A stretch of 64,000 bases of DNA from Flaviramulus multivorans. Lineage in GTDB: Bacteria > Bacteroidota > Bacteroidia > Flavobacteriales > Flavobacteriaceae. Positions 1 to 10,509 of this stretch are shown in pieces. Location of the stretch: NCBI RefSeq assembly GCF_021728415.1, contig NZ_JAKKDV010000001.1:289877-353876 (forward strand), written 5' to 3'. Each line of letters begins with the position of its first letter. Positions within the stretch are counted from its first letter, which is position 1. The position numbers and the translations under genes are program-made. Below the pieces are notes generated by a model. The model was given only the letters and a program-made list of their open reading frames with translations, did no database searches and had not been told where the DNA came from.

Positions 1-3000
1 TCTTAAACCAAGCATATTTCATAAACCCTGTATACTTTAAATCCCAGTTTGGAATAGGCACATCCCTAAAGGCTCTAGTTGTTATTTTATTGGCATCTTG
101 ACCTGAATAAGCAGCTAAAAAAGCTGGCAATAACACTTTTTGATTGTTTTTTCCAAAACCTAAAGGATACCCTTCAGAGTCTCTAGCATAGGTGGTTGTC
201 CCATAAAAAGCTTCCGCAAGTCTATCGGCTATTTTCAATCTATTAGCTCTAAAATCATCAAATGCTTGAGAGCCTATTTCATCACTTTTACTAAAAGCAG
301 TTTTTATTAAAACCGTTGATATATTAAAATTACCAAAGGTGTTTGGAGTTAACGAGTTATAAATACCGTTTTCTACTCTATAATTCTCGGTATAATTTTC
401 ATAATAAGCCCTGTTTCCTATAACATCAATTTTCAAATCCCGTACAGGTTCTAATGTGGCAGAAACATCTAATTGTTTTGTATTTGTAGACGTGTATTGT
501 TGGTTAAATTCTTGAAACGTTGTTAACCAACCTCTTCGTGCAGCTAAATATCTTATATCGCTTTGACTACCAAATGTAAATCCTGTTGTTGGTTTAAACG
601 TTCCTAAAAACCCTGGAGTTTGTAAATACCCTGGCAAAAATATACCGTTATTCTCCGAATAATTGGCTTGAATTCTTTTTATAGTCGTTAAGATATCAAC
701 TCCAGCATTTAATATTTTAGTTAAAGACTGATTTTTTGCTTTGGGTGTTGGGCTATTTTGATTTGCGCCTGGAGGTGCTCCACCGTTAGCGGGTGTTCTA
801 CTTCTTACCGTTCTAATAGGCTTTTTTACCAAGCCAATGTATTTATAGAAACGATTCATATCTAAAGTAGCATTGATATTATGAACATTGGAGTTTTGAA
901 CTGTATTACCCAAATCGTAGTTTTGACCGTCTACCTCTAAATTACCATATAAATCAGATCCTTTTTGCCACTGAAAACTTCCTGTATATTGATAGGTTGC
1001 ATTAATAAAACTAAACGTAGGTATTTTATTTATTGGTAATTGATATGTAACACCTAAGTTTTGAGTTTGTCTATTAGGATCTCCAACATCAAAGAAACCA
1101 TCCCAAACATCTAAAGCATCATCTTGCTCTCCAGCAATTAAATCGTTGTCAACAAAATAATTACGAACAATATTATTATTTGCTGCCACAAAGTTAAATT
1201 GCAATGACTTGGTTACGTTGTAATTTATTCCGTATTCAAAATCAAAGGTGTAATTTCTCCTGAACAACTCTTCAATACCAATATTTGAGCCTCCTAAGTC
1301 TATTTCTCTAAACTTTTGCCTATTAAATTGACGGTTAATATTTGTGTTAACCGTAAAGCTTGTAGGTAATAAGTTGAAATTAAAATCTTTTAGGAATTTC
1401 CAATATTTTCCGGTGAATAATGAATCATTCTTTTGGAAAGGCTCAACCGTTATTGGGTTAAAATTATGCGCATAATTTGCCCCTACACGCACCGTTTTAT
1501 TTACTGAATTTTCAATCTCAAAATCTCTATGTTCAACCTTGTTATACGAATAGTTTAAAGTAAGGTTTTCAACATCATAAAAACGTGGTTTTTTATCTCC
1601 AGATCTTGTCTTTCTAACACCTATAAAATTGATGCTTTTTCGTTTTGTATAATCCTCAGATTGCTGTTTTATTTGCTCTCTTTCCTCATTGCTGTTAGCC
1701 GCTTCTAGTCTAGAATCTAGAGTTAAATCTTTATAAAATTGATCATATTTTGGTGTGATTAATTCTTCGCTTTGTGCATAATTAAAAGGCACTTGAATTC
1801 CCCATTTTTTTGGCAATAACTGACCAACGTTTACATTAGTTACGACATCATATTGTTTCACGTCCTCTAAACTGCGCTGGCTAGGACCTTGCTCTAAAGA
1901 ACCAAATCCAGATGTGCTTTGTCTTCCAGTTGCACTAATGTTAGCAAAATCTGCAATATTAGTATCCATACTTACCACTGCTGCCCAACCACCTTCGTTA
2001 TCTAAATCGGATAAACGTAGCTCATTAAACCAAACTTCTGCGCAAACATCATCATTATTCGATCTGCTTTTCACACCTACCATAAGCGTTCTGATATCTC
2101 CAAAGTTTGGATTTCCTTTGATTCCAACGCGATGCTGCCCGATTACGTAACCACCAAATGGATTACTTGCCAAAACAATATCTCCATTTACAACATCATA
2201 AAATGTTGGGTCGTCATTAGTTAAAGTCATATCCGAAATACCTTGAGCTTTTACTTTAGCCAAAATATCTACGGGTAAGTTTATTTCGTTTTCATCTGGC
2301 CAAAGCCCTTCTCTTGTAACGGACGTTGATAAAACTAATGGTAGCTCAATTTGATAGTAATTCTCGGTTAAATCATTACCCATTCTAATAAATCCAACCA
2401 AATCATCATTAGTTAAATTTCCAACTCCAGATTCGTCATCTTCAGCATGCATAAACATACGAATACGTTTATATTGGCGCATATCTACATTAATGTTTTT
2501 ATAAACCGCTCTAGAGTCTTCGGATTCTAAATTACAAACTTTTACAACCAGCGATTGCTCATTTTGACGAACCACCGTGTTATTATTAAATAATTGTTCC
2601 GGTTCAATTCCTGGAGGTCTTTCATAACTACCTTCATTTTCAAGGGTTCCAATAACGCCTACTGAAAAATCGGTTCCGTCATCATTTGGATCATCATCAT
2701 TGAACTCTAAAGTTTGCGTGTAACGCCTCCAATCACTTCGTACTAAATCTAAGGTTCCAAAACGAAACACAGTCGGTTGCGAAAATTCTTTTAGGTACAC
2801 CCTAGTAAATCGAATGGATCTCAGGTCAGTAATCCCTCCAACAGGCATTGCAAGACTTCCTTGAATTGGTATTCTAAACTGATACCATCTAACATTAACA
2901 TTATTGCCGTTTGGTAAAACACGTGGTCTATCTTTAAAATCTCTTAAATAATCCTTTAATGGGTTGCTATTGGGAATATTATCAAATTCAGCTTGTGAAG

Positions 3001-6000
3001 TTGGTAAATTTTGTCTAGTTAATTCTAACTCATATTCGTAATAACTATCAATCGTGTTCATGGTATTATCACGATTGATATCCTCTACATCTGGTTGCGT
3101 GTTAGCACCTCTATTTGTATCGGAAAACGTATCAGGGGTGTTGCCATCAACACCATTATACTTTTTGTAACGTTGAAAAATATCGCCATCAACATTTAAA
3201 AAATATGAATAATTATCGTTTGATGGATCGTCTCCAAAAGCGCTACCAAAAACATTAACCTCTTCGGCATCATCATAACCATCATAACCTACATCTTGAT
3301 TAGTACGTTCTTGTCCCGTAGTATCAAAAGCATAAATTAAAGACTGGTTTTGAGGCACCACTGTACCCCAAGCCGTTGGTTGTAATAAACTTACATCGCC
3401 ATCCTTCGGCAATCCATTTTCATATAATTTTCTACCATCTTTTACTATATCTTCTGAAATATTACCTAGGTTAAATACCAGTTTTCCACCAGGGTTAGAA
3501 GGATTTTCCTGGAAGGGGTCTTGTAACCAAAACTCAATATATTCAACATTTTGTTGTTCAAAATCTGTGGAGGTTAATTGACGCGTAATACCCGCCCAAG
3601 CATTCTGCGGATTATCAATAATCCCATCAGCAGCAGACGCTTCAAAATTATAAGGTCCTCTTTCATTAGGATAATATGCCAAATCCAGCGTAAACAATAC
3701 CGAGTTTTGCCCTTGTACTAAATCTCTATCAGGAAAAAGTTCGTTAATGAAAACTCGACTGGTATATAAGTTTGAAACATCATTATCAGTAATTCCGCTA
3801 GGGCGTTGGCTACTATAGAATATTGGGTCTATACTATACCAGTTTAATAAAGCTCTACCATAACCATTTTGAATCCCATTTAAATCATCTCCTGGTGAAT
3901 TTACTAAGTTTAATGGTCTACTTGACAGATACCATGACTGTTGCGATTTTAAATCGATGGCATTTTGTGAGCCCTCAAAATCATCTACATAAGAGGTAGC
4001 TTCGCCATTAAGGTTTGTTCCTTTTGGTGCTCCCGGTGCTAAATATGCAAATTCACCCCGAAGTGATAAGTTTGATTCTACATCGGTATCAATATTTGGC
4101 AATTTATTAGCAAGTCGTGTTAAAAAAGGCACTTTGGTGGAATAATTTCCATTTAGTCCAAAAATAGTATTGTTTATGGGTTCTGTTCCGTAATTGGCCT
4201 TTTGGGTAATAGGGCGTTCATTTAAGTTTAATAATGTGGCACCCAATACAAAATTTTCGTTGAATTTATGCTCTACGTTCAGTCCTGTAAAGCGTCTGGT
4301 TTGTTGCCCAAAAACAGCATTATTTTCGGTTGAAACCTCAATAGGTGTGTTAGATGCTTTTAGTGCTTCATCCAAAATTTGAACGCGTCCTAACTGATAA
4401 TTCACCGTGTAATCAATACCTTCAACAAGAACACGACCTCCAGCTGTTACACGAACCGAGCCTCGTGGCACATTAAAAGAACCGATAGGAATACCATCAC
4501 CGCCACTAGATTTATAGCGCCCTTTTAATTTAAATTTATTTTTCTCAACTTCTTCTAAAGCCGCTGTTTTGGTGCTTTTATAAAGCACATCATAAACATA
4601 CTTTTCTTGATCCGCATTATAAGAAGCATCATTATCATAATCACCGCCACCAAGAACGTTAAAAAGATATTCACCAAAAGGTTCTGCACTTGTAAAAACT
4701 AATTTTCCATTTTGGGGAATAACTGTTATCCCTGGAACAAAGTCAAAAAAGCCATCGCCTCTAGTTTGAGGGTCATTATTAAAATTCAATTTGTCCAAAT
4801 TGAAAACGCGCAATAATGGTACATTTTGTATTAAATCTTTATCATCAGTTGTGCCCGTTACTGGATTTCCATTGATATCCACATCAAAACTGGCTCCAAC
4901 AGGTGTTATAAAATTTAATGGAGATGCCTCATTGTAGAAAATATTAAATTTAAAATCATCCTGACTTAAATTATATGCTCCTGTGTCGTAAATGTTCTTC
5001 ATCATCAAATCCCAAACAGGTTGGGTAACATTGGTGATGCTACTTTTTAATAGTTTTAAAATTAAGTTTGAGTTTACAACTTGTGTTACTTGTCCTTGTC
5101 CGTTCGTTGTTACATCGGTAGCGTCTATTCCGTCATTAGCAAATTCACCCACTTGATACACTTGTCCACCAATTGTATATTGAAACGCAACCGCAAGAAC
5201 CTCATCGTTATTTAAACGTTGATTTAAAGAAATATATCCTAAATCTGTATTTAGTGTATATTCTTGCCCTTGAATTAACTTTCTAGCATTCTCTAAATTA
5301 GCATAATCAAAACCTTCTCTAACATTAGCAACCTCAATTCCCGACTGCACTGTTGCAATGTCCCTTATATTTTGATTTATTTGTGATCCTGGAGCAGAAG
5401 CATCTATAGTTATAGGGTTAAAAGCATTGTTAGCATTATTAGGTAAAGCACCAGGAGCAGCAAATACATTAACGGCAGACCCTACATTATCACTTTCACC
5501 TAAGTCTTGAAGTGCAACTATATTTCTAACATTTTCTGTACGATTGCTTCTATTGGTCATCCAAACTTCAATCCTTGTAATTTGTAGTCCCTTGTTGTTT
5601 ATGAAAGGATAGTTTTTTAAAGCATCATCATAGGTCTCTCTAAAATATTGTGCTAAAAAGAAGTGTCTATTTTCGTCATATTCTCTGATGAAAAATTCAA
5701 ATTCTTGCAAGGTTCCTCCACCTTGTGCAACCACGGTGTTAGATTGCGATTTTTGCTCAGAAAAAACACCTGTAACAGTGGTTCTTCCAAATTGTAATTG
5801 CGTTTTTACCCCAAATAAGCTTTGTGCCCCTGTAATTAAAGAACTGTTTAAAGGCATACTTACATTACCGACTTCAATTTTTTGAATAATATCATCTTCG
5901 GTTGGGGTGTACTCCAATTTTATAAGTTGTTGAAAATCAAAGGTGGACTGTGTATCGTAATTTGCCGTTACTTGCAATCTAGTACCTACTTTACCTAATA

Positions 6001-6562
6001 AACTTAAGCTTATTCGCTGATCAAAATCAAAAGTAAAATTGCTTCGGTTTCTTGGTGAAAATGACGGATTATCTTGTTTAGAAAATAAAACCCCTAAATC
6101 CATTTCTACTGACCCCTGAGGAACTACTTCAATGGTATTACCTCCAAAAACACTTTCAAAAAAGCCGGAGTTTACATAAAACTCAGGCAACAAGTTTTTT
6201 TGTGCATCATCCGTACCATCTTTTTTCCCATCAAAGGCATCAATTTTTTCTTTATAATATCGTCTTAAATTTTCTCTTGCAACTAACGCTTCATATTCTT
6301 TTGGAGTTAAAATAACTGGATAGTTTACATTAAAGCTTCCTATTTTCTCTGTATAAATGTATCGATTGGTAATCGGGTCGTAAGTGTATTTAGACTCAAT
6401 ACTATTGGGGTTTGGTATTTTTATTGTTCCCAAAGTAAATCCCGTTTGAACCGTGTCCTGAACTGGTTGTTGAGACCAAGCGGTAATAGAGTAAAAAAGT
6501 ACAAAAACGAAAAAAACGTATTGTTTAAGTAGTTTATAAAAATTTAGGTTAGTTCTATTCAA
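1..6562 (-). CDS. sprA: SprA (Sov), type IX secretion outer-membrane translocon, C-terminus beyond window
   Basis: SprA forms the giant outer-membrane beta-barrel through which type IX secretion substrates leave the periplasm. The frame stays open from 6562 to the window edge (about 2187 codons); the family is usually about 2,300-2,450 residues, so roughly the last 150-250 residues lie outside. The N-terminus is a signal peptide (MNRTNLNFYKLLKQ, a hydrophobic run, then AWSQ). Recognisable SprA features include repeated low-complexity barrel segments and phrases such as LNLNERPI and YVDDFEGSQ. Start choice: no ATG fits. TTG at 6560-6562 lies two codons after the ruvA stop in the same frame, so an in-frame stop closes the frame just upstream and only ATT at 6565 is an alternative. 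Tight spacing suggests translational coupling to ruvA. Identification is confident; the exact start is inferred. Confidence 0.95.
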   Translation of the reverse strand, partial: MNRTNLNFYKLLKQYVFFVFVLFYSITAWSQQPVQDTVQTGFTLGTIKIPNPNSIESKYTYDPITNRYIYTEKIGSFNVNYPVILTPKEYEALVARENLRRYYKEKIDAFDGKKDGTDDAQKNLLPEFYVNSGFFESVFGGNTIEVVPQGSVEMDLGVLFSKQDNPSFSPRNRSNFTFDFDQRISLSLLGKVGTRLQVTANYDTQSTFDFQQLIKLEYTPTEDDIIQKIEVGNVSMPLNSSLITGAQSLFGVKTQLQFGRTTVTGVFSEQKSQSNTVVAQGGGTLQEFEFFIREYDENRHFFLAQYFRETYDDALKNYPFINNKGLQITRIEVWMTNRSNRTENVRNIVALQDLGESDNVGSAVNVFAAPGALPNNANNAFNPITIDASAPGSQINQNIRDIATVQSGIEVANVREGFDYANLENARKLIQGQEYTLNTDLGYISLNQRLNNDEVLAVAFQYTIGGQVYQVGEFANDGIDATDVTTNGQGQVTQVVNSNLILKLLKSSITNVTQPVWDLMMKNIYDTGAYNLSQDDFKFNIFYNEASPLNFITPVGASFDVDINGNPVTGTTDDKDLIQNVPLLRVFNLDKLNFNNDPQTRGDGFFDFVPGITVIPQNGKLVFTSAEPFGEYLFNVLGGGDYDNDASYNADQEKYVYDVLYKSTKTAALEEVEKNKFKLKGRYKSSGGDGIPIGSFNVPRGSVRVTAGGRVLVEGIDYTVNYQLGRVQILDEALKASNTPIEVSTENNAVFGQQTRRFTGLNVEHKFNENFVLGATLLNLNERPITQKANYGTEPINNTIFGLNGNYSTKVPFLTRLANKLPNIDTDVESNLSLRGEFAYLAPGAPKGTNLNGEATSYVDDFEGSQNAIDLKSQQSWYLSSRPLNLVNSPGDDLNGIQNGYGRALLNWYSIDPIFYSSQRPSGITDNDVSNLYTSRVFINELFPDRDLVQGQNSVLFTLDLAYYPNERGPYNFEASAADGIIDNPQNAWAGITRQLTSTDFEQQNVEYIEFWLQDPFQENPSNPGGKLVFNLGNISEDIVKDGRKLYENGLPKDGDVSLLQPTAWGTVVPQNQSLIYAFDTTGQERTNQDVGYDGYDDAEEVNVFGSAFGDDPSNDNYSYFLNVDGDIFQRYKKYNGVDGNTPDTFSDTNRGANTQPDVEDINRDNTMNTIDSYYEYELELTRQNLPTSQAEFDNIPNSNPLKDYLRDFKDRPRVLPNGNNVNVRWYQFRIPIQGSLAMPVGGITDLRSIRFTRVYLKEFSQPTVFRFGTLDLVRSDWRRYTQTLEFNDDDPNDDGTDFSVGVIGTLENEGSYERPPGIEPEQLFNNNTVVRQNEQSLVVKVCNLESEDSRAVYKNINVDMRQYKRIRMFMHAEDDESGVGNLTNDDLVGFIRMGNDLTENYYQIELPLVLSTSVTREGLWPDENEINLPVDILAKVKAQGISDMTLTNDDPTFYDVVNGDIVLASNPFGGYVIGQHRVGIKGNPNFGDIRTLMVGVKSRSNNDDVCAEVWFNELRLSDLDNEGGWAAVVSMDTNIADFANISATGRQSTSGFGSLEQGPSQRSLEDVKQYDVVTNVNVGQLLPKKWGIQVPFNYAQSEELITPKYDQFYKDLTLDSRLEAANSNEEREQIKQQSEDYTKRKSINFIGVRKTRSGDKKPRFYDVENLTLNYSYNKVEHRDFEIENSVNKTVRVGANYAHNFNPITVEPFQKNDSLFTGKYWKFLKDFNFNLLPTSFTVNTNINRQFNRQKFREIDLGGSNIGIEELFRRNYTFDFEYGINYNVTKSLQFNFVAANNNIVRNYFVDNDLIAGEQDDALDVWDGFFDVGDPNRQTQNLGVTYQLPINKIPTFSFINATYQYTGSFQWQKGSDLYGNLEVDGQNYDLGNTVQNSNVHNINATLDMNRFYKYIGLVKKPIRTVRSRTPANGGAPPGANQNSPTPKAKNQSLTKILNAGVDILTTIKRIQANYSENNGIFLPGYLQTPGFLGTFKPTTGFTFGSQSDIRYLAARRGWLTTFQEFNQQYTSTNTKQLDVSATLEPVRDLKIDVIGNRAYYENYTENYRVENGIYNSLTPNTFGNFNISTVLIKTAFSKSDEIGSQAFDDFRANRLKIADRLAEAFYGTTTYARDSEGYPLGFGKNNQKVLLPAFLAAYSGQDANKITTRAFRDVPIPNWDLKYTGFMKYAWFK

Positions 6563-6568
6563 AATGTA

Positions 6569-7150
6569 CTATAAATTTTTGAGCGCTTGTTTTATAATGG
6601 TTTCAACATTAGCTTCTGGTTGGGCAACTAAAATTTTATCTACAACTCTTTCGGCTTGCTTTTTAACAAAACCAAGCACCTCTAAAGCAGATAACGCTTC
6701 ATTTTTATTGGTATTGCCTTGAGAAACCGAAACTTCATCAATATCATAAATCTTTAATATTTTATCTTTTAAATCGATGATAACTCGCTGCGCCGTTTTG
6801 GCTCCAATACCTTTAATGGATTGTATTAAGGCAACATCACCCGTTGCAATTCCTTCTCGGACTTGTTTTGGGCTTAATGACGATAACATGGTGCGTGCAA
6901 TACTAGCTCCAATACCACTTACTGAAATTAATAACCTGAATATTTCTCTTTCGGCAAGTGAGGAAAACCCAAATAAGGTATGCGAATCTTCTTTAACTTG
7001 AAGATGCGTAAAGAGCTTTAAATTTTCGTTATCTGGAATTTGAGAATAGGTATGTAATGAGATGTGAAGCATATAACCTACACCGTTACATTCAATAACA
7101 ACATGCGTTGGGTTTTTCTCGGTAAGCTTTCCTTGAATGTGTGTTATCAT
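6569..7150 (-). CDS. ruvA: Holliday junction branch migration protein RuvA
   Basis: RuvA binds four-way DNA junctions as a tetramer and loads the RuvB motor for branch migration in recombinational repair. The 193 residues match the family length. An N-terminal OB-fold (about 1-63, starting MITHIQGKLTEKNP) is followed by paired helix-hairpin-helix motifs (LLISVSGIGASIARTMLSSL and IKGIGAKTAQRVIIDLKDKI) and a C-terminal three-helix domain (about 148-193, ALSALEVLGF) that contacts RuvB. It sits immediately upstream of sprA with only six bases between the stop and the proposed sprA start. A -7-like TACATTTG on the minus strand at 7172-7179 may belong to its promoter. ruvB is elsewhere in the window (14647-15669), so the two are not in one operon. 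Confidence 0.97.
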   Translation of the reverse strand: MITHIQGKLTEKNPTHVVIECNGVGYMLHISLHTYSQIPDNENLKLFTHLQVKEDSHTLFGFSSLAEREIFRLLISVSGIGASIARTMLSSLSPKQVREGIATGDVALIQSIKGIGAKTAQRVIIDLKDKILKIYDIDEVSVSQGNTNKNEALSALEVLGFVKKQAERVVDKILVAQPEANVETIIKQALKNL

Positions 7151-7204
7151 GAATGTTGTCTGTTAACCAACCAAATGTAATAAAATTATTCGCATTCTAT
7201 CTAC

Positions 7205-9499
7205 TTACTTTTCTGCATGTTCTAATTCCCATTTACCTTTTTGCTGAGCATCAACAACTGCAATAGCCGTCATGTTTACAATTTCATCAACGCTTGCACC
7301 TAATTGTAAAATATGCACGGGTTTTCGCATACCCATCATTATTGGACCGATAGATTCGGCTTCGTTTAATTCTTTCAATAATTTATATGTAATATTCGCA
7401 GCATCTAAATTTGGAAATATCAACGCATTTACTTTTTTACCAACTAATTTCGAAAATGGGAACCTTTCCCGAAGCATCTCATCATTTAAGGCAAAATCGG
7501 TTTGAAGTTCTCCATCCACATCCATATCTGGGTTTTGGCGATGTAAAAGTGACACAGCTTCACGCACTTTGGTAGCATTTTCATTCGATGATGACCCAAA
7601 ATTGGAATATGACACCATAGCCATTACTGGGTTTAAACCAAACATTTTTATCACCTTTGATGTCATTTGAGCTATTTTAGCTAAAGCCTTGGCATCAGGA
7701 TCGATATTTATAGACGTATCACTTAAAAAAATAGGCCCTCTTTTGGTCATCATTAAATTGGTTGTTGCAACCCTAGATATCCCTTTAGCCATTCCAATGA
7801 GTTCCAACATAGGTTTTACTACCGATGGATAATTACGTGAATACCCAGAAACTACAGCATCAGCATCACCTTCGTTAACCATCATAGCAGCAAAATAATT
7901 TCGTTCTCGCATTAATCGTTGTGCTGAATAATACGTTACACCTCTACGTTTCCGTTGTTCCCAATAAACTTTAGCATACTTATTTTTACGCTCATTTTCT
8001 TCTTCAGTTTTAGGATCTATAATTTCGATATCTGCATCAAACTCAATTTCTTTCATTAGTTCTTCAATGGTTTCCTTTCTCCCTAAAAGAATAGGGATAG
8101 CGATTCCATCTTCATAAACAATTTGAGCTGCTTTGATTACATCTAGTTGATCTGCTTCTGCATAAACAACACGTTTAGGATTAAGCTTAGCCCTATTAAG
8201 AAGGAGCCTCACTAATTTATTATCAGATCCTAAGCGTTCTAAAAGTGAATCTTTATAACGTTCCCAATCGGTAATTTTTCTTTTAGCAACGCCACTTTCA
8301 ATAGCTGCTTTAGCTACAGCGGGTGGCACTTCTGCTATTAATCTTGGATCAAAAGGTTTTGGTATAATATATTCTTTACCAAACGTTAAGCGGGTTTCGC
8401 CGTAAGCAATGTTAACTTGCTCTGGCACAGGCTCTTTAGCTAATTTTGCCAAAGCTTTTACCGCCGCCATTTTCATTTCTTCATTAATCTTTGTAGCCCT
8501 TACATCCAATGCACCCCTAAAAATAAATGGGAATCCTAATACATTATTCACTTGATTAGGATGGTCGCTTCTACCAGTAGCCATGATAATATCCTTTCTA
8601 GTAGCTATAGCTATATCGTATTTAATTTCTGGGTCTGGGTTAGCCATAGCAAAAACTATTGGATTTTCTGCCATAGATAATAACATGTCGGGCGATACGA
8701 TATTAGCCATAGAAAGACCGATAAAAACATCGGCATCTTTCATAGCCTCATCAAGCGTATCAATTTTTCTGTGGGTTGCAAATTCGGCTTTCTCAGTTGA
8801 TAAATTTTCTCTATCATCTCTTATTACACCTTTACTATCCAGCATCACCATGTTTTCGCGTTTAGCGCCACAGGCTTGATATAAACGTGAACATGAAATG
8901 GCAGCAGCTCCCGCACCACTAATAACTATTTTTACTTTTTCAATCTTCTTTTTTGCAAGTTCTACCGCATTCAATAAGGCCGCAGCCGAAATAATTGCAG
9001 TCCCGTGCTGATCATCATGCATCACCGGAATATCCAGTTCTTCTTTCAGACGTCTTTCAATTTCAAAAGCTTCAGGAGCTTTAATATCTTCAAGGTTAAT
9101 ACCTCCAAAGGTTGGTGCAATATTTTTTACTGTTTGAATAAATTCTTCAATATTTTCGGTGCCTACTTCAATATCAAATACGTCAATGTCAGCAAATATT
9201 TTAAATAAAAGTCCCTTCCCTTCCATCACTGGTTTTGAAGCTTCTGGACCAATATTTCCTAGTCCTAAAACCGCAGTTCCGTTAGAAATAACCGCAACTA
9301 AATTGCCTTTGGCTGTATATTTATAGGCTTTATCTTTATCTTTTTCAATTTCTAAACAAGGTGCCGCAACACCTGGAGAATAAGCTAAAGACAAATCTCT
9401 TTGACTTGCATATTTTTTTGTAGGAACAACTTTTATTTTACCTGGAGTTGGTTTTGCGTGGTATATAAGGGCCTCTCTTCGTTTGCTTTCTTCGCTCAT
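7205..9499 (-). CDS. maeB: NADP-dependent malic enzyme with phosphotransacetylase-like C-terminal domain
   Basis: This enzyme oxidatively decarboxylates malate to pyruvate with reduction of NADP. At 764 residues it has the MaeB two-part layout: malic-enzyme N-terminal domain (about 15-150), NAD(P)-binding domain (about 160-400, with [18 protein letters not shown] and the glycine-rich [15 protein letters not shown]), then a phosphotransacetylase-like domain (about 430-755, with [20 protein letters not shown]). In MaeB proteins of this type the C-terminal domain is regulatory rather than catalytic. The ATG at 9497-9499 is clear. A minus-strand TATATTTG (9523-9530) lies just upstream as a possible -7 element. 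It stands between queG and ruvA with more than 50 bp on each side, so it is probably transcribed alone. Confidence 0.95.
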   Translation of the reverse strand: MSEESKRREALIYHAKPTPGKIKVVPTKKYASQRDLSLAYSPGVAAPCLEIEKDKDKAYKYTAKGNLVAVISNGTAVLGLGNIGPEASKPVMEGKGLLFKIFADIDVFDIEVGTENIEEFIQTVKNIAPTFGGINLEDIKAPEAFEIERRLKEELDIPVMHDDQHGTAIISAAALLNAVELAKKKIEKVKIVISGAGAAAISCSRLYQACGAKRENMVMLDSKGVIRDDRENLSTEKAEFATHRKIDTLDEAMKDADVFIGLSMANIVSPDMLLSMAENPIVFAMANPDPEIKYDIAIATRKDIIMATGRSDHPNQVNNVLGFPFIFRGALDVRATKINEEMKMAAVKALAKLAKEPVPEQVNIAYGETRLTFGKEYIIPKPFDPRLIAEVPPAVAKAAIESGVAKRKITDWERYKDSLLERLGSDNKLVRLLLNRAKLNPKRVVYAEADQLDVIKAAQIVYEDGIAIPILLGRKETIEELMKEIEFDADIEIIDPKTEEENERKNKYAKVYWEQRKRRGVTYYSAQRLMRERNYFAAMMVNEGDADAVVSGYSRNYPSVVKPMLELIGMAKGISRVATTNLMMTKRGPIFLSDTSINIDPDAKALAKIAQMTSKVIKMFGLNPVMAMVSYSNFGSSSNENATKVREAVSLLHRQNPDMDVDGELQTDFALNDEMLRERFPFSKLVGKKVNALIFPNLDAANITYKLLKELNEAESIGPIMMGMRKPVHILQLGASVDEIVNMTAIAVVDAQQKGKWELEHAEK

Positions 9500-9551
9500 A
9501 ATGGACTAACATTTTAGAACTCCAAATATAACAATCCTATCAAGGAAACTC

Positions 9552-10475
9552 CTAATCTTTTAAAAAAATGATGTTTCTTTTTAACCCTGAAAACTTGGTA
9601 CGTTTTACTGCTGAATTTTTAAATACTTTTTGAAAGGTTTCTTCTGTTATTTCTTCCCAATCCTTTTTCGTCATAGAAAGTAATTCGGGATGCGGATTAA
9701 ATAGTGGTTCGTTATGGGATTTTGAAAACCGATTCCATGGACAAACATCTTGACATACATCACAACCGAACATCCAATCGTCCATTTTACCTTTAAATTC
9801 GGTTGGGATGTTTTCTTTCAACTCTATTGTAAAGTATGAAATGCATTTACTTCCATCTACAACATAAGGTTCTGTGATGGCTTCTGTTGGGCATGCATCA
9901 ATGCAGGCTGTACAGGTGCCACAATGGTCTGTTACTGGTGTATCATATTCCAACTCTAAATCGATAATTAACTCTGCAATAAAATAAAAGGAACCTACTT
10001 GTTGTGTTAACAAATTACTATGTTTTCCAATCCATCCTAAACCAGATTTTGCTGCCCAAGCTTTATCTAGAACTGGCGCAGAATCAACAAAAGCACGACC
10101 ATGAACATCCCCAATTTCATCCTGCATAAAATGTAAAAGCAATTTCAATTTATCCTTTATAACAAAATGATAGTCTGTTCCATAGGCATATTTAGACAAC
10201 TTATAGCTTTCAGAATTTTGTGTTTCAGAAGGATAGTAATTCAATAATAAAGAAATTACCGATTTTGATTCATCAACCAGTTTTGTTGGATCTAGTCGTT
10301 TATCAAAATGGTTTTCCATATAACGCATGTCTCCATGCATGTTATCGTTAAGCCATTTTTCTAAACGAGGTGCTTCTTCTTCAAGAAAACCTGCTTTACT
10401 AATACCACATGACAAAAATCCGAGGCGTTTGGCTTCGGATTTTATAAGTTTTGCGTATTGCTGTTTTTTATCCAC
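9552..10475 (-). CDS. queG: Epoxyqueuosine reductase QueG
   Basis: QueG reduces epoxyqueuosine to queuosine in tRNA, the last step of queuosine synthesis, using cobalamin and two [4Fe-4S] clusters. The C-terminal half carries ferredoxin-type motifs [12 protein letters not shown] and [11 protein letters not shown] (roughly residues 185-245). The N-terminal half has the DUF1730 signature ([20 protein letters not shown] and [10 protein letters not shown]). The frame extends to a TTG at 10493, but the GTG at 10473-10475 gives the N-terminus [20 protein letters not shown], which fits related proteins better. It follows the FAD oxidoreductase gene at a short gap (16 bp from the TTG, 34 bp from the GTG) and may be co-transcribed with it, though their functions look unrelated. 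Confidence 0.93.
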   Translation of the reverse strand: MDKKQQYAKLIKSEAKRLGFLSCGISKAGFLEEEAPRLEKWLNDNMHGDMRYMENHFDKRLDPTKLVDESKSVISLLLNYYPSETQNSESYKLSKYAYGTDYHFVIKDKLKLLLHFMQDEIGDVHGRAFVDSAPVLDKAWAAKSGLGWIGKHSNLLTQQVGSFYFIAELIIDLELEYDTPVTDHCGTCTACIDACPTEAITEPYVVDGSKCISYFTIELKENIPTEFKGKMDDWMFGCDVCQDVCPWNRFSKSHNEPLFNPHPELLSMTKKDWEEITEETFQKVFKNSAVKRTKFSGLKRNIIFLKD

Positions 10476-10509
10476 AGCACTAAAATAAAACAAAGAAATT
10501 TAGCGCAAG

